Assembly: GCA_963775275.1 (NCBI GenBank)
Contig: CAVZII010000005.1
Coordinates: 1,860,001-1,924,000 of the forward strand
Length of the DNA: 64,000 bases
From: JANWHQ01 sp963775275
Lineage (GTDB): Bacteria > Pseudomonadota > Alphaproteobacteria > Caulobacterales > Caulobacteraceae
Direction: 5' to 3'
Shown: positions 9,046 through 18,025 of the stretch, piece after piece
Layout of the letters: the number at the start of each line of letters is the position of its first letter
Numbering within the stretch: position 1 is the first letter of the stretch
Translations under genes and position numbers: made by a program
Notes under the pieces: generated by a model
Told to the model about the DNA's origin: nothing
The model's database searches: none
Seen by the model: only the letters and a program-made list of their open reading frames with translations

Positions 9046-11061
9046 TCAGATGCGATTCCCGCCGCTTCGACTGGGGCCAAGCCCAGGGAAGACTGGCTGT
9101 TGCGTCTGCACGTCGACGGCCCGCACCCTCCCGTCGCCGGGCGGCTTTGCGGAAGCAGCGGCTCGGGCCGCGCCGTGACGCAATCCTGCCGAACGAGCCC
9201 ACTCCAGGCTGACGGCGGCGGTGCGGTCGCGAATGGCGTCGGCCTCGGCAAATCCCAATTCGCCACGAACGATCCAATCTAGATGGCTGCCAATCTTGCT
9301 GGGCGTGAAGGTGAGGTCGCTGAAATCCCGCGGCCTGGCCGTGCAGTCCAGCTCCAACGCCTCGATGATCCGAAGGGCGACTTCGAGCGGCTCCCAACAC
9401 AGATCTTCGAACTTTATTTCGATGGCGCGGTCGGCGCGGGACATCGCCCGGCGTGTCGCGTTCAGGTAACTGCACCAGAGTCGCGACCAGAACTCGGGCG
9501 CCTGTTGCGGGAGCAGGCCTCCGGGTGAGAACTGCGAGTAGCTCTTCGCCAGCGTGCCGAGCGCGTCCATTGGATTGCGCACGATGTTCACGAGCCGTGC
9601 GTGCGGGAAGACCTTCAGCCAGGCCGCGGCCGTGACCGAGTTGCGGGGATCCTTCTGCCCCCAGGGACGCCCGCGGACGTAGCCGGCCGACGAGAGGCGC
9701 AGCGCCAGGATATCCGGCGCGATGACGTCCGGACCGGAAGCGCCGTCAAAGGCGGCGATCGCGTCGGGGTCCATCCAGCCGGGGAGCAGTATGGTGTTCA
9801 GCTGCTGGACATAGCGCCACTCGTGTTTGGGGGGACGGGCTTGTTGGAAGACGCCGATCCGTTCGAGCACCTGGGCCAGCAACCGCGTGCCGGAATGATG
9901 GAAGCCACAGATGATGATCGGCAAGTTGAACTGATCGTCCGCGACAATCCGGTCGACGCGGGTCCTGGTCCGTCGCTTCCTGTCGACCGGCTGCAGGGCT
10001 CGCCGCAGCAGCGAGACCGCGGCGTTCTTCTGCGGGCTGTTGGGAAGGCGCCGCTGCAGGCAGTCGAAGCTCAGGGCGCCCATGTTCACTCCGTCCCTGG
10101 CGAGGCCCCTGACGAAGCACTGGAACTTGGCAGGATGAAGTTCGATCAGTTCCGAAAAGCGCGCATCGGCGTAGATGCGCGAAAGCCATCGCCATCCGTT
10201 CACAATGGCGTCCGGCCTGTTGGAGCTCACGCTGGTCGCCCACAGATCCATGCGCGCCAGCACCTGATCAAGGGTGCTTTCGCCCAGCGACATCGTCTTC
10301 TGGCGATCAGAACGCGCGACACGGTCCCAGAACGTCAGCAAGTCCAGGATCTGCAGATCCTCGCTTTTCACGCTGTGTTGTTTCGAAAGTCCCCGGCGGA
10401 CCAAGCCGCAGCCGTCCATCACGTTGAACCACATGTTGGGACGATCTTTGGCGATGTTGTAATAGAGTTCCCGTTCCGGGCTGCAATGATAGGCGTCGTT
10501 GTAGAGCGCCGGCTGCGAGCGGACCGCATCGCCCCTCATGAAGGTGAGGCTTGGCGCAAAGGCGACTTCCATGGTCTCCAGGGCTGCGGAGACCTCATAC
10601 GCGTTGCGTCGGACGTCGCCTGAAGTCGGGTGTCGCCGGCCCGCGCCACGGTCGGGTGACTCATCGAACGCCGCGAGGACGATGTCCGGATCGCTCGCGA
10701 ACCTGTCCACGACAGCTTCGAGGCAGCCGGGCGCACACCAGTCGTCCTGATGCATCAGCGTGACGATGGTTCCCCGTCCCTTGGACAAGGCGGCTTGCGA
10801 GTTTCCGGCGAGGCCGAGCCGCCGTTCGTTCATGAAGACCTTGGCGCCGAAGACTTCTTCGATCTGACCGAGCACGTTGAGCGCGTCATCAGAGTCGTCG
10901 TCGCTGGTGATAATGACCTCGACTTCTCCGCTTCGGACGGCCGAGAGCCTGGACTTGATGGTCTGGTTGTAGATGGAGGAGACGCTCTCGCAGATCGTGC
11001 GCTCTCCTTTGTAATACGGGATGCAGACGCTAATTGTCGGTCTTGCCTCCGCCTTTCGCAC
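9046..11061 (-). CDS. Glycosyltransferase family 2 - sulfotransferase fusion
   Basis: A 671-residue two-domain protein and the first gene of the island operon. The N-terminus (about 8-240) is a GT-A glycosyltransferase of family 2: TISVCIPYYKGERTICESVS, an Asp-rich SDDDSDD near 53-59 and the HQDDW motif near 104-108. From about 378 to 600 it is a PAPS-dependent sulfotransferase: the 5'-phosphosulfate loop IICGFHHSGTRLL (about 383-395), WGQKDPRNS, and the 3'-phosphate motif VNIVRNPMDALGT (about 491-503). It would transfer a sugar and a sulfate, presumably onto one cell-envelope or secreted product. The GTG start has a well-spaced GGGAGA upstream. The last 45 residues are Ala/Gly/Arg-rich and match neither domain. 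GT2-sulfotransferase fusions beside NRPS-like genes are unusual; the acceptor is unknown. Confidence 0.85.
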   Translation of the reverse strand: MRKAEARPTISVCIPYYKGERTICESVSSIYNQTIKSRLSAVRSGEVEVIITSDDDSDDALNVLGQIEEVFGAKVFMNERRLGLAGNSQAALSKGRGTIVTLMHQDDWCAPGCLEAVVDRFASDPDIVLAAFDESPDRGAGRRHPTSGDVRRNAYEVSAALETMEVAFAPSLTFMRGDAVRSQPALYNDAYHCSPERELYYNIAKDRPNMWFNVMDGCGLVRRGLSKQHSVKSEDLQILDLLTFWDRVARSDRQKTMSLGESTLDQVLARMDLWATSVSSNRPDAIVNGWRWLSRIYADARFSELIELHPAKFQCFVRGLARDGVNMGALSFDCLQRRLPNSPQKNAAVSLLRRALQPVDRKRRTRTRVDRIVADDQFNLPIIICGFHHSGTRLLAQVLERIGVFQQARPPKHEWRYVQQLNTILLPGWMDPDAIAAFDGASGPDVIAPDILALRLSSAGYVRGRPWGQKDPRNSVTAAAWLKVFPHARLVNIVRNPMDALGTLAKSYSQFSPGGLLPQQAPEFWSRLWCSYLNATRRAMSRADRAIEIKFEDLCWEPLEVALRIIEALELDCTARPRDFSDLTFTPSKIGSHLDWIVRGELGFAEADAIRDRTAAVSLEWARSAGLRHGAARAAASAKPPGDGRVRAVDVQTQQPVFPGLGPSRSGGNRI

Positions 11062-11337
11062 AAGTCATCTCCCGTGAAGACAACGTAGCCGTATCGCTCT
11101 GCAGACATCAAAGGCAAGGCTTTACAAAGCCCTATGCCGTCCTGGCGCCGGCGCCAACGCCGACGAAGCCAAGGTCGTATTGTTCGAGCGTAGAGCGCGA
11201 AAACAACGCAGGTGTGGAATTCCCGTCTTGGCGCCCCGACTCGGTTGAGACGGTCGGATCCTCCACCAACCCTGCAGTCGGTGAGCATCGGCCCCGAACG
11301 CAGGACGGTCGCTCGAACGACAGAGCCCCATTCCAAT
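11062..11337. other. Non-coding stretch upstream of the biosynthetic operon
   Basis: There is no credible gene in these 276 bases. The composition is visibly less GC-rich than the surrounding genes. The segment must contain the promoter of the minus-strand GT/NRPS-like operon, whose GTG start is at 11061. I could not assign a convincing -35/-10 pair or an operator by eye. An imperfect GCGCCGG/CCGGCGC inverted repeat occurs near 11144. Confidence 0.4.
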
Positions 11338-11413
11338 GGGACTGCCGGCCGATCTCGACCGCGCCGAGGGCCTGGGGGTGATCCCCTGTTACAGCCTGGT
11401 GGCCGGCTTCATT
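11338..11413 (+). pseudogene. Relic of an aldo/keto reductase gene
   Basis: In the plus direction this reads LPADLDRAEGLGVIPCYSL followed by VAGFI. It matches the internal segment LADLAHAEGLGVIPYYGL, AAGFL of the intact aldo/keto reductase at 2243-3256. About 25 codons survive. Both ends are cut: the fragment runs straight into the stop codon of the convergent gene at 11409. Together with the relic at 3278 it shows that an aldo/keto reductase / HET-C-like gene pair existed twice before the island separated the copies. Confidence 0.75.
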
Positions 11414-13892
11414 GCAAGGCGTCGACAGCGATCCCCTCGGGTCCCTCGCGCATGGTCATGACGAAGGGCGCCGTGTCGACCGGATCGCGCCCCGGCCGGG
11501 TGACATGGATGACGACCGCGACCGGCCGATCGAGCCCGCCCTTGGGGACCCGGTAGCGCAGGGCGATCTTGCGGGCGCCGTGGCTGGCGTTCGAGAAGCC
11601 CAGGCGTTTCCAGATGCCGTCCGGCCTCTCGCCGGACGAGACCAGGCCGGGAACGCGGAACAGGCCCGAGTCCTGGAAGCCGCCCGACTCCCGCGAGACC
11701 AGCCGGTTGTCCACATAGGTGGAGCGGGTCCAGCTGACCGTGAGCTTCCACTCGCCCCAGAGCTTGCAGATGTCGACGCCCTTGGGCGCCTGAAGGCCGC
11801 CCGCGCCGGCCTGCAGATAGGCGGCCTGGAAGGTTCCCGAATCCGGCGACCTGTCGACGTCGGCGTAGACGGTCACCACGTCGCCCGAGCGCTTGGCGCC
11901 GACCTTCAGCCGCACGCCGCTCTCCGGATCCTCCAGGACGGTCATCTCCTTGTCCTTGATCCTGCACCTGGCGAGGCTCGGCCCGTCGCTGCTCCCGCCC
12001 CCGCCGCCTCCGCCGCCGAGCAGGCCGCCCACCAGGCCGAGCGCCGTGGAGACGACCTTGTCGCGCGCCCGGGCGCCGGAGCCCACCGAGCGGTTCGGGC
12101 CGACCTCGACCGGCATGGGCCTGGTCCAGCCGGTCCCGGCGATCCCGTGCGCAGGCGCCTCGGGCGTCTCGCAGCCCAAGGGCGCCGCGACGATCGCTTC
12201 CCTCGCCTTGGCCAGGGCGTCGCGGGTCCGGTAGGCCGCCGCGGCGATGGGCGTCCAGGCCTCGTATTCCGCCCGAAGCGCCGCCGCGTCGTCGCGCCGG
12301 CCGTCCTTGTCGGCGGCGATGATGGCGTCGGTCAGCCCCTTGGAATGCTCGCCCGCCTTCACGGCGTTGGCCGACGCCTTGGCAAGCTCAGGATCGACCA
12401 CGTCCACCAGATAGGCCAGGCGTTCGCGCTGGGTGCAGAAGCGCCGCGGGGCGAGGGCGTCGACGCGCTCGAACTGCGGCCGCTCGAAGCCCGCCGGAAG
12501 CGGCGGGGGCGGAACCGTCGGCGGCGCGGGACCGGTCGCGACCTCGGTCCTGGGAGTCTCGCAGGGGACGATGCGGATCGCCGTGATCCGGTCGTGCAGC
12601 GCATCGGCGGCCTTCACGTCGGCCTGCTTGCGCGCCTCCACCTGGCGGGCCGCGTCCCAGGCGGCCTTGGCGGCGAGCGCGTCCGCGTCCGTCTCGCCGC
12701 CGGCGGCGGCCAGCGCTTCGTAGCGCGCCTTGGCCCTGCTCGCGTCCGAGGAAGCCTGGTCGTAGGCCCGCACCAGGCCGTCGCGGTAGGGATAGAAGAC
12801 CCTGAACAGGTAGCGCGACCGTTCGGTCTGCGAGCAGAAGCTGGCGGGCAGGTCGGGCTGGGCGGCCGCGTCCTGCGGCGCAAGCCGGCTGGTCTGGGGA
12901 AGCAGGCACACGTGGTAGTCATCGTGGCGGACCACGCAGATGATCATGTTCCCACGGACCGGGCCGTAGGTCGCGATCACCCTCTCCTTGAAGTAGACCC
13001 ACTTGTCGGCGGTGTCGTCGATCGCGGCGCGGACGGCGCTGGCGAAGTTGCCCAGGACCGCGCCCCGGTCGGTCGAGCCCGCGCCCACTGCCCCGGTGAC
13101 CTGGTCGATGGCCCCGGTGTCCTTGTTCAGGAAGGCGTGCTTGACCTGATTGAAGATGCCCTTGGGGCCGTAGTTGCAGTGCAGGAGCTCAGGCTTGCCG
13201 CCGAGCTCGCCGAAGCAGCCCGAGATCAGCCCCTGCGGGAAAGGAGCGTGGCCCCTGAGGTCCAGCCAGGGCGCGCGGCCGCTGTTGCCGAGGCCCGGCG
13301 GGTTCTTGGGCGAGATCGGCCGGGAAGGATCGGACCGGTCGGCCCAGTTGGTGTGGGAGTAGAAGTCCTGCGAGGCGTGCAGGGACAGGCCCATGTACCT
13401 CAGCACCTGGCACTTCACCGAGCCGGCCTGCACGGACGGGAAGCCCGAGAAGGTGCAGTCCAGGTTGGTGTTGGCGTCATCGGGCGCGGCCAGCGGCGCG
13501 GCCAGCGCAACCGCCTGGGACATGGTCTCGAGCATCCACGCCCGGCACTCTTCCAAGTGGGCGCGCGCGTCGGGCTTGGTCTGCGGATAGCCCCGGATGG
13601 CCAGGTAGTCGCCGTTGTCGCAGTGGGACTTGTCCTGGAAGAACAGCCAGGTCCCGGCCCTGTCCGGCGCGCCCACCGCGCCGAAGGAGCCGAACTTCCC
13701 CGCCAACTGGCCGATGGTCAGGGGCTCCATGTCCGGGAACCCCATCCAGGTGATCTTCTCGTGCTCGGCGTGCTGTCCGAGGGTGTTGACGGTGCCGAAG
13801 GCCGAGGCTGCGCCCGCCGGGCCCAGGCCCAGCACGACGGCGATCGTGAACGCGGAGAGACCACGCATCCTGCCCCCCAGGCGCTGTTGCAA
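11409..13892 (-). CDS. Secreted protein with HET-C / zinc phospholipase C-like N-terminal region
   Basis: An 827-residue protein with a clear signal peptide (MRGLSAFTIAVVLGLGPAGA then ASA); the Met at codon 9 may be the real start. The mature N-terminus contains GLSLHASQDFYSHTNWADR. This His-x4-Asp/His pattern is reminiscent of the HET-C / phospholipase C-P1 nuclease fold, with a further His early in the protein (GQHAEHEKI) that could help bind metal. Residues of about 370-560 are Ala-rich and charged with repeated CETP segments and probably form coiled helices. A Gly-rich linker near 610-650 precedes a beta-rich C-terminal domain. Function is not established; an envelope or secreted hydrolase is plausible. 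A diverged copy of its last 28 codons survives at 3278. The stop codon abuts an aldo/keto reductase relic. Confidence 0.65.
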   Translation of the reverse strand: MQQRLGGRMRGLSAFTIAVVLGLGPAGAASAFGTVNTLGQHAEHEKITWMGFPDMEPLTIGQLAGKFGSFGAVGAPDRAGTWLFFQDKSHCDNGDYLAIRGYPQTKPDARAHLEECRAWMLETMSQAVALAAPLAAPDDANTNLDCTFSGFPSVQAGSVKCQVLRYMGLSLHASQDFYSHTNWADRSDPSRPISPKNPPGLGNSGRAPWLDLRGHAPFPQGLISGCFGELGGKPELLHCNYGPKGIFNQVKHAFLNKDTGAIDQVTGAVGAGSTDRGAVLGNFASAVRAAIDDTADKWVYFKERVIATYGPVRGNMIICVVRHDDYHVCLLPQTSRLAPQDAAAQPDLPASFCSQTERSRYLFRVFYPYRDGLVRAYDQASSDASRAKARYEALAAAGGETDADALAAKAAWDAARQVEARKQADVKAADALHDRITAIRIVPCETPRTEVATGPAPPTVPPPPLPAGFERPQFERVDALAPRRFCTQRERLAYLVDVVDPELAKASANAVKAGEHSKGLTDAIIAADKDGRRDDAAALRAEYEAWTPIAAAAYRTRDALAKAREAIVAAPLGCETPEAPAHGIAGTGWTRPMPVEVGPNRSVGSGARARDKVVSTALGLVGGLLGGGGGGGGSSDGPSLARCRIKDKEMTVLEDPESGVRLKVGAKRSGDVVTVYADVDRSPDSGTFQAAYLQAGAGGLQAPKGVDICKLWGEWKLTVSWTRSTYVDNRLVSRESGGFQDSGLFRVPGLVSSGERPDGIWKRLGFSNASHGARKIALRYRVPKGGLDRPVAVVIHVTRPGRDPVDTAPFVMTMREGPEGIAVDALQ

Positions 13893-13921
13893 GGTCCGGC
13901 CTTGAGCGTGGCAGCGGAACG

Positions 13922-13941
13922 GCCGGGGGGCAACCCCCGGC
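13922..13941 (-). terminator. GC-rich hairpin after the DUF6065-like gene
   Basis: An eight-base stem (gccggggg / cccccggc) closes on a four-base loop between the stop of the gene at 13959 and the start of the one at 13892. It has no clear U-tract, so it may be a weak or factor-assisted terminator. Confidence 0.45.
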
Positions 13942-13958
13942 GATCTTGCCGTCCGGCC

Positions 13959-14738
13959 CTACTCCGAGGGCGGCTCGTCGGCCGTCTCGACCGGCCGCGG
14001 CCTTGGCCCGGCCACGATCTTGAACGGCTTCAGGCGCACGCGGGTGCGGTGGCCCTCGGTCGCGGCCGTGCGGCCCTCGGCGTTATGCCCGCGCTGGTAG
14101 TTCTTCTGCCACTTCTGGGCGGCGGCCGGGCTGCCCGGCTCCTTCAGGCCGGCGTTGAACTGGTTGCGGCTGTTCTTCCAGGTTTCGTACTGGCGCATCA
14201 GCTCCGGCTCGTCCTCGATCCGCCGGATCTCGGGCTCCACGGACTCCAGCTCCCTGCGCAGCGGGTAGATTTGGCAGAAAGGCTCGCCCTTCTCGAAGCG
14301 GACGCTCGCGCCCGGCCGCGTGAACAGCCAGTTCATGGTGAAGGTGAAAGGGGCCCAGTCAGTTTCCACAATGCCGGCCAGAGGGTAGAGCCCGTCCTTG
14401 GGCCAGTTCACCGGCCCCTGCACCATCAGGTCGACCTCGGGCTCAGTCCGGAACAGGCAGGGCAGGTGGAAGGTGAGAACGCCGTGGCCGAAGTGGCTGA
14501 CCGCCGGCGCCTCGCCGCCCGGATCGCCGATGATGGTGATCGCGTCGAGCTCGGGCCCGCCGCGCCAGACTGCCGAGAAGCCCCGCGGGCAGAGCAGCTC
14601 CCAGCCATGGGCGTTGGCGATGTTGAGCGGCAGGCAGCGGTAGGCGAACCGGTCGTTGGTCGCATCCATCCAGCTCCGCTCGAAGGGCGCGGGCCGGATC
14701 ATCATCGTCTGGCCGAGCGCGAACGCCGTCAGCTTCAT
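13959..14738 (-). CDS. DUF6065-like protein of unknown function
   Basis: A 259-residue soluble protein without signal peptide or membrane segment. It is rich in Trp, Pro and Phe, with features I associate with DUF6065 (NWPKDGLYPLAGIVETDWAP, and a CPRGF segment after GWELL). The C-terminal third is charged (RRIEDEPELMRQYETWKNSR) and ends in a basic, Pro-rich tail. No catalytic motif is recognisable. It is transcribed leftwards and followed by a hairpin, then by the gene for the secreted HET-C-like protein. It is divergent from the ferritin-like/DUF692 operon, with 267 bp between. The family assignment is from memory of the motif and would need a profile search. Confidence 0.6.
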   Translation of the reverse strand: MKLTAFALGQTMMIRPAPFERSWMDATNDRFAYRCLPLNIANAHGWELLCPRGFSAVWRGGPELDAITIIGDPGGEAPAVSHFGHGVLTFHLPCLFRTEPEVDLMVQGPVNWPKDGLYPLAGIVETDWAPFTFTMNWLFTRPGASVRFEKGEPFCQIYPLRRELESVEPEIRRIEDEPELMRQYETWKNSRNQFNAGLKEPGSPAAAQKWQKNYQRGHNAEGRTAATEGHRTRVRLKPFKIVAGPRPRPVETADEPPSE

Positions 14739-15005
14739 CGGTGCGACTTTCCAGACCCCCGCTCAGCCCCTGGCGCACGCCAAGGGCGAGCCGCCGGCGA
14801 GATTAGGCGGGAATTGGCGGCCCGCGAAGTGACCCCGCGCACCGGGCGCGCAATGCAAATTTTCCACAGAAGTTCGCCTTGGCGCCATCCGGTCGATAGA
14901 CGTCTGACAAATTGCAGTGCTACGCCATGCACGCGTCACGCGCGCCACGCCGCCGCCTTCGGGACGGCCGGGGCGCGGGCGTGCACGGGCAGGGAGCGAA
15001 CCATC

Positions 15006-17084
15006 ATGGCGGGAACGTTGCGGACGGTCAGTGCGAAGGCTCAGGCGCTGAGGCCGATCAGGTACAAGGACAACGACGTCGCCGCCCTCCGGGCCATCGC
15101 CCAGGCCGCGCTCGAGGTCGAGCTCTTCACCATCCCGCTCTACATGACGACCCTGTACTCCATCCAGGGCATGCACGAGATCAACAGCAAGGGGACGGAC
15201 TTCTACAAGGGCCGCCTCTGGCCGGGCCCGGCGACGACGGCGGCGCCCGCAACGGCCAACGAGCGGGCCTTCAACATCGTCTTCTCGGTCTTCATCCAGG
15301 AGATGCTGCACCTGCAGCTCGCGTCCAACATGGCCACGGTGGTCGGCGTCACGCCGAACTTCTCCCGGACCCCGCTGCAGAACGACGAGAACGGCTGGGT
15401 CTGCTACGGCCCGGACAAGACGGTGATCCCCTACATCATCGACCTCACCGACACCAAGAACAACGCCGGGGTCGTGGTCAATGTCGGCGAGCTCGACGAG
15501 GATCAGCTCAAGCTGTTCCTGGCCATCGAGCAGCCTGAGGACATCGCCAGGAAGGACATCAAGGAGGAGGCCAGGCACAAGTACTTCCCCAAGGCGCCCT
15601 TCGACGAGAATGTCTGGGTCCCGGGCCAGCCGCTGCCGATGTTCGGCACCATCGGCGCGATGTACCAGTGCTACTACGACTACCTGAACGTCAGATACGA
15701 CGACCCGGGTCACACCACCCTGTGGGACGTGGTCTTCAACGGGAACGGCCAGCAGAACGACCTGTTCAACAGCTTCACCGGCGGCGGCCACCCCATGCGC
15801 GAATTCATGGGCTTCGAGGCCACCGTGGCCCTGACCTACAAGGACATCGCCTTCCAGCAGATGGGTCAGATGATCGACGCGATCACCGACCAGGGCGAGG
15901 GCAGCATCGTCACACGCGAGCCCCAGATGCTGGCGGCGGTCGAGTCCAAGTACCAGCCGAGCCGGGTGGCGCTGGAGTCCGACTATCCCACCTTCGACGA
16001 CAGCGGCGTGCTGGTCGCCTCCGCGGACTCCGTGGCCCGCGCGGACAACGACGGCCGCGACCACTACGAGCGTTTCGGCGAGGTCCTGCGCATCCTTCAG
16101 GAGGGCGGCGTCCTCACCTGGCCGGCCTGGCACAGGACCAACGTCTGGACGGCCCAGATGCTCGAAGGAAGCGACTACGCGCCCCCCAGCGGCCCGTCGA
16201 ACATCCCGACCCCCCAGCAGATCGCCGCCGCCCTGAACCATGTGAAGGCCGGTCCCGGCCCCAGCGATCCGACGGACTACGCCAAGCTGCTGAGCCAGGC
16301 CGCGGTCGGCGCCATCGCGGGCGTGACCACCGTGCTCGACACCTACTGGAACGCCCAGGCCCAGAGCCAGTCGCCGGTCACATTCCCCTTCCCCTCCATG
16401 GGCGGGACCGGCGATCGCCTGGGCATCTACTGGGCCGCCATGGGCGCGGCCCCGGACCTCTCCCTCGGCATCGATCCGCCCGACTCCAAGACCCTCTACC
16501 ATGCCTGCCAGGCGCTGGACCTGAACGACACGACCTCGCCCGGGACCAACGGCTGCGCCCAGGTGACGGTCTTCCACTCCTGCCGCGGCTCCAACGGCTG
16601 CCACGCCCAGGGCGGCTGCGGTTTCGTCCAGCCGGTCACCGGCGGCGGCAACTGCAGCTCCTCCTCGCCGGCCCCGGCTGGCGGCGGGGGCAAGTCCGGT
16701 TGCGGCTCCTCGGGATGCGGCTCGGAGGCGATCATGGGAACCGCCATCGGCATGCGCACCTTCGGCGGGACCTGCAATCCCTTCAGCACGCTCTATTCGG
16801 CGCCCGGCGACAACAAGTGCGGCACGTTCGGCGGCTGCGCCGTGCCGATCTCGGCCTCGCAGCTCTATCCCAAGGACGGGATCATGACCCTGTTCAAGTT
16901 CCAGTGGGACGCCCAGGAAGGGAAGTGGACGTCGGTCCAGCTGGACGAGAACGTGCCTTTCCGAGTGGGCGACAATGTCCACGACATCGCCTGGACAGCC
17001 TACAAGAAGGTCATGGGAATGCCGGACGACAAGCCGGCCCCGGCCGCCACCGCCCTGCGCCTCGTGTTCCCGCCGTCCACATGA
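15006..17084 (+). CDS. Ferritin-like (VioB-type) protein with cysteine-rich C-terminal region
   Basis: I place the start at the ATG at 15006, giving 692 residues; the open frame upstream is antisense to other genes. Residues of about 25-330 resemble the ferritin-like domain of iminophenylpyruvate dimer synthase (VioB-type): ALEVELFTIPLYMTTLYSI with Glu37/Glu39, and QEMLHLQLASNM with Glu99 and His102 as candidate diiron ligands. Residues 501-611 hold eleven of the protein's thirteen cysteines, in spaced motifs such as HACQALDLND, NGCAQV, HSCRGSNGCHAQGGCGF, KSGCGSSGCGS and NKCGTFGGC, with Gly/Ser-rich spacers. About 80 Cys-free residues follow. The stop overlaps the ATG of a DUF692 (MNIO) gene. 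Because MNIO enzymes modify cysteines in substrate proteins, this Cys-rich region is a strong candidate substrate. No signal peptide is evident. Confidence 0.82.
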   Translation: MAGTLRTVSAKAQALRPIRYKDNDVAALRAIAQAALEVELFTIPLYMTTLYSIQGMHEINSKGTDFYKGRLWPGPATTAAPATANERAFNIVFSVFIQEMLHLQLASNMATVVGVTPNFSRTPLQNDENGWVCYGPDKTVIPYIIDLTDTKNNAGVVVNVGELDEDQLKLFLAIEQPEDIARKDIKEEARHKYFPKAPFDENVWVPGQPLPMFGTIGAMYQCYYDYLNVRYDDPGHTTLWDVVFNGNGQQNDLFNSFTGGGHPMREFMGFEATVALTYKDIAFQQMGQMIDAITDQGEGSIVTREPQMLAAVESKYQPSRVALESDYPTFDDSGVLVASADSVARADNDGRDHYERFGEVLRILQEGGVLTWPAWHRTNVWTAQMLEGSDYAPPSGPSNIPTPQQIAAALNHVKAGPGPSDPTDYAKLLSQAAVGAIAGVTTVLDTYWNAQAQSQSPVTFPFPSMGGTGDRLGIYWAAMGAAPDLSLGIDPPDSKTLYHACQALDLNDTTSPGTNGCAQVTVFHSCRGSNGCHAQGGCGFVQPVTGGGNCSSSSPAPAGGGGKSGCGSSGCGSEAIMGTAIGMRTFGGTCNPFSTLYSAPGDNKCGTFGGCAVPISASQLYPKDGIMTLFKFQWDAQEGKWTSVQLDENVPFRVGDNVHDIAWTAYKKVMGMPDDKPAPAATALRLVFPPST

Positions 17085-18025
17085 CGGCGGCCGGATCGCC
17101 GTGTGCTCGCCTGGGCCTGCCGAACCTGGGCGACGGGGTGGGGCTGCGCGACGTCCATTTCCGCCACCTCATGAGCACGCCGCCCGGCGACTGGGGCGTC
17201 GACTGGTTCGAGATCATCAGCGAGAACTTCATCGATCATCACGGCTACCCCTCCCATGTGCTCGAGGTCGTCGCGGCCCACCGGCCGGTGGTGATGCACG
17301 GCGTCTCTCTGTCGATCGGCTCCACGGAGCCGTTGGACCAGGTCTACCTCGCCAAGCTCAAGGCCCTCGCCGATCGCGTGCGGCCGGCGTGGATCTCCGA
17401 CCACCTGTGCTGGACGGGCGTGAACGGGGTGAACACCCACGACCTGTTGCCCCTGCCGCTGACGCGCGAGTGCTTCCTGCACGTGGCGGACCGGGTGCGC
17501 GCCGTGCAGGACGTTCTCGGCCGGCCGCTGGTCCTGGAGAACCCCAGCACCTACCTGGAGTTCCGCGCCTCGCAGATGCCGGAGTGGGAGTTCCTCGGCC
17601 TCCTCGCCGAGGAGACGGGCTGCGGGCTCCTGCTGGACGTCAACAACGTCTACGTCAGCGCGACCAACCACGGCTTCGACCCGCTCGCCTACATCGACGG
17701 CCTGCCGGCCGAGCACATTGTCCAGATGCACCTGGCCGGCTGCAGCGACTGCGGCGCCTATCTGATCGACACCCACGACCATCCGGTTCCCGCGCCGGTC
17801 TGGCCGCTCTACGCCCGCGCCCAGGCGCGGATCCCCGGCGGGGTGTCCACGCTGCTGGAATGGGACGCGCGCATCCCGCCCTTCGCCGAACTGGTCGCCG
17901 AGCTGGCCAAGGCCGCTCGCGCCCGCTCGGGCGAGCCGCCCGAGGCGACCCAGGCGGCGCCGGCGCTGGCGGGCGCGGTCTCCACCCCCCTGGAGCACCA
18001 GTTCGGGGACGCCATCCATGGCTGA
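17081..18025 (+). CDS. DUF692 / MNIO-family (MbnB-like) iron-dependent oxidase
   Basis: A 314-residue TIM-barrel protein of the DUF692 family (multinuclear non-heme iron-dependent oxidative enzymes, which include MbnB and TglH). Candidate metal and active-site residues are visible: His73 in MHGVSLSIG, Asp107-His108 in SDHLCW, Glu153-Asn154 in LENPSTY, Asp186 and Asn188/189 in LDVNNVYVSATNHG, His217 in QMHLAGC, His232/His234 in DTHDHPV, and Glu260 in LLEWDARIP. Known members oxidise cysteines or nearby backbone in ribosomal peptides, usually with a partner protein. The ATG overlaps the TGA of the upstream Cys-rich gene (ATGA), and its end overlaps the DUF2063 gene by 8 bp, so the three are almost certainly co-translated. 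Predicted role: modification of the upstream protein's Cys motifs (inference). Confidence 0.93.
   Translation: MTAAGSPCARLGLPNLGDGVGLRDVHFRHLMSTPPGDWGVDWFEIISENFIDHHGYPSHVLEVVAAHRPVVMHGVSLSIGSTEPLDQVYLAKLKALADRVRPAWISDHLCWTGVNGVNTHDLLPLPLTRECFLHVADRVRAVQDVLGRPLVLENPSTYLEFRASQMPEWEFLGLLAEETGCGLLLDVNNVYVSATNHGFDPLAYIDGLPAEHIVQMHLAGCSDCGAYLIDTHDHPVPAPVWPLYARAQARIPGGVSTLLEWDARIPPFAELVAELAKAARARSGEPPEATQAAPALAGAVSTPLEHQFGDAIHG

Noticed and set aside
9044..9475. A 144-residue N-terminal extension of the hydrolase-A-T protein
   Set aside because: It overlaps the GT-sulfotransferase gene in another frame and is Arg/His/Ser-rich with no domain. The coupled ATG at 9043 is the natural start.
11412..15005. 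Open frame upstream of the ferritin-like gene, which would give a 1890-residue protein
   Set aside because: It is antisense to the HET-C-like and DUF6065-like genes and has the Arg/Ala/Gly/His composition of a shadow in GC-rich DNA. The real gene starts at 15006.
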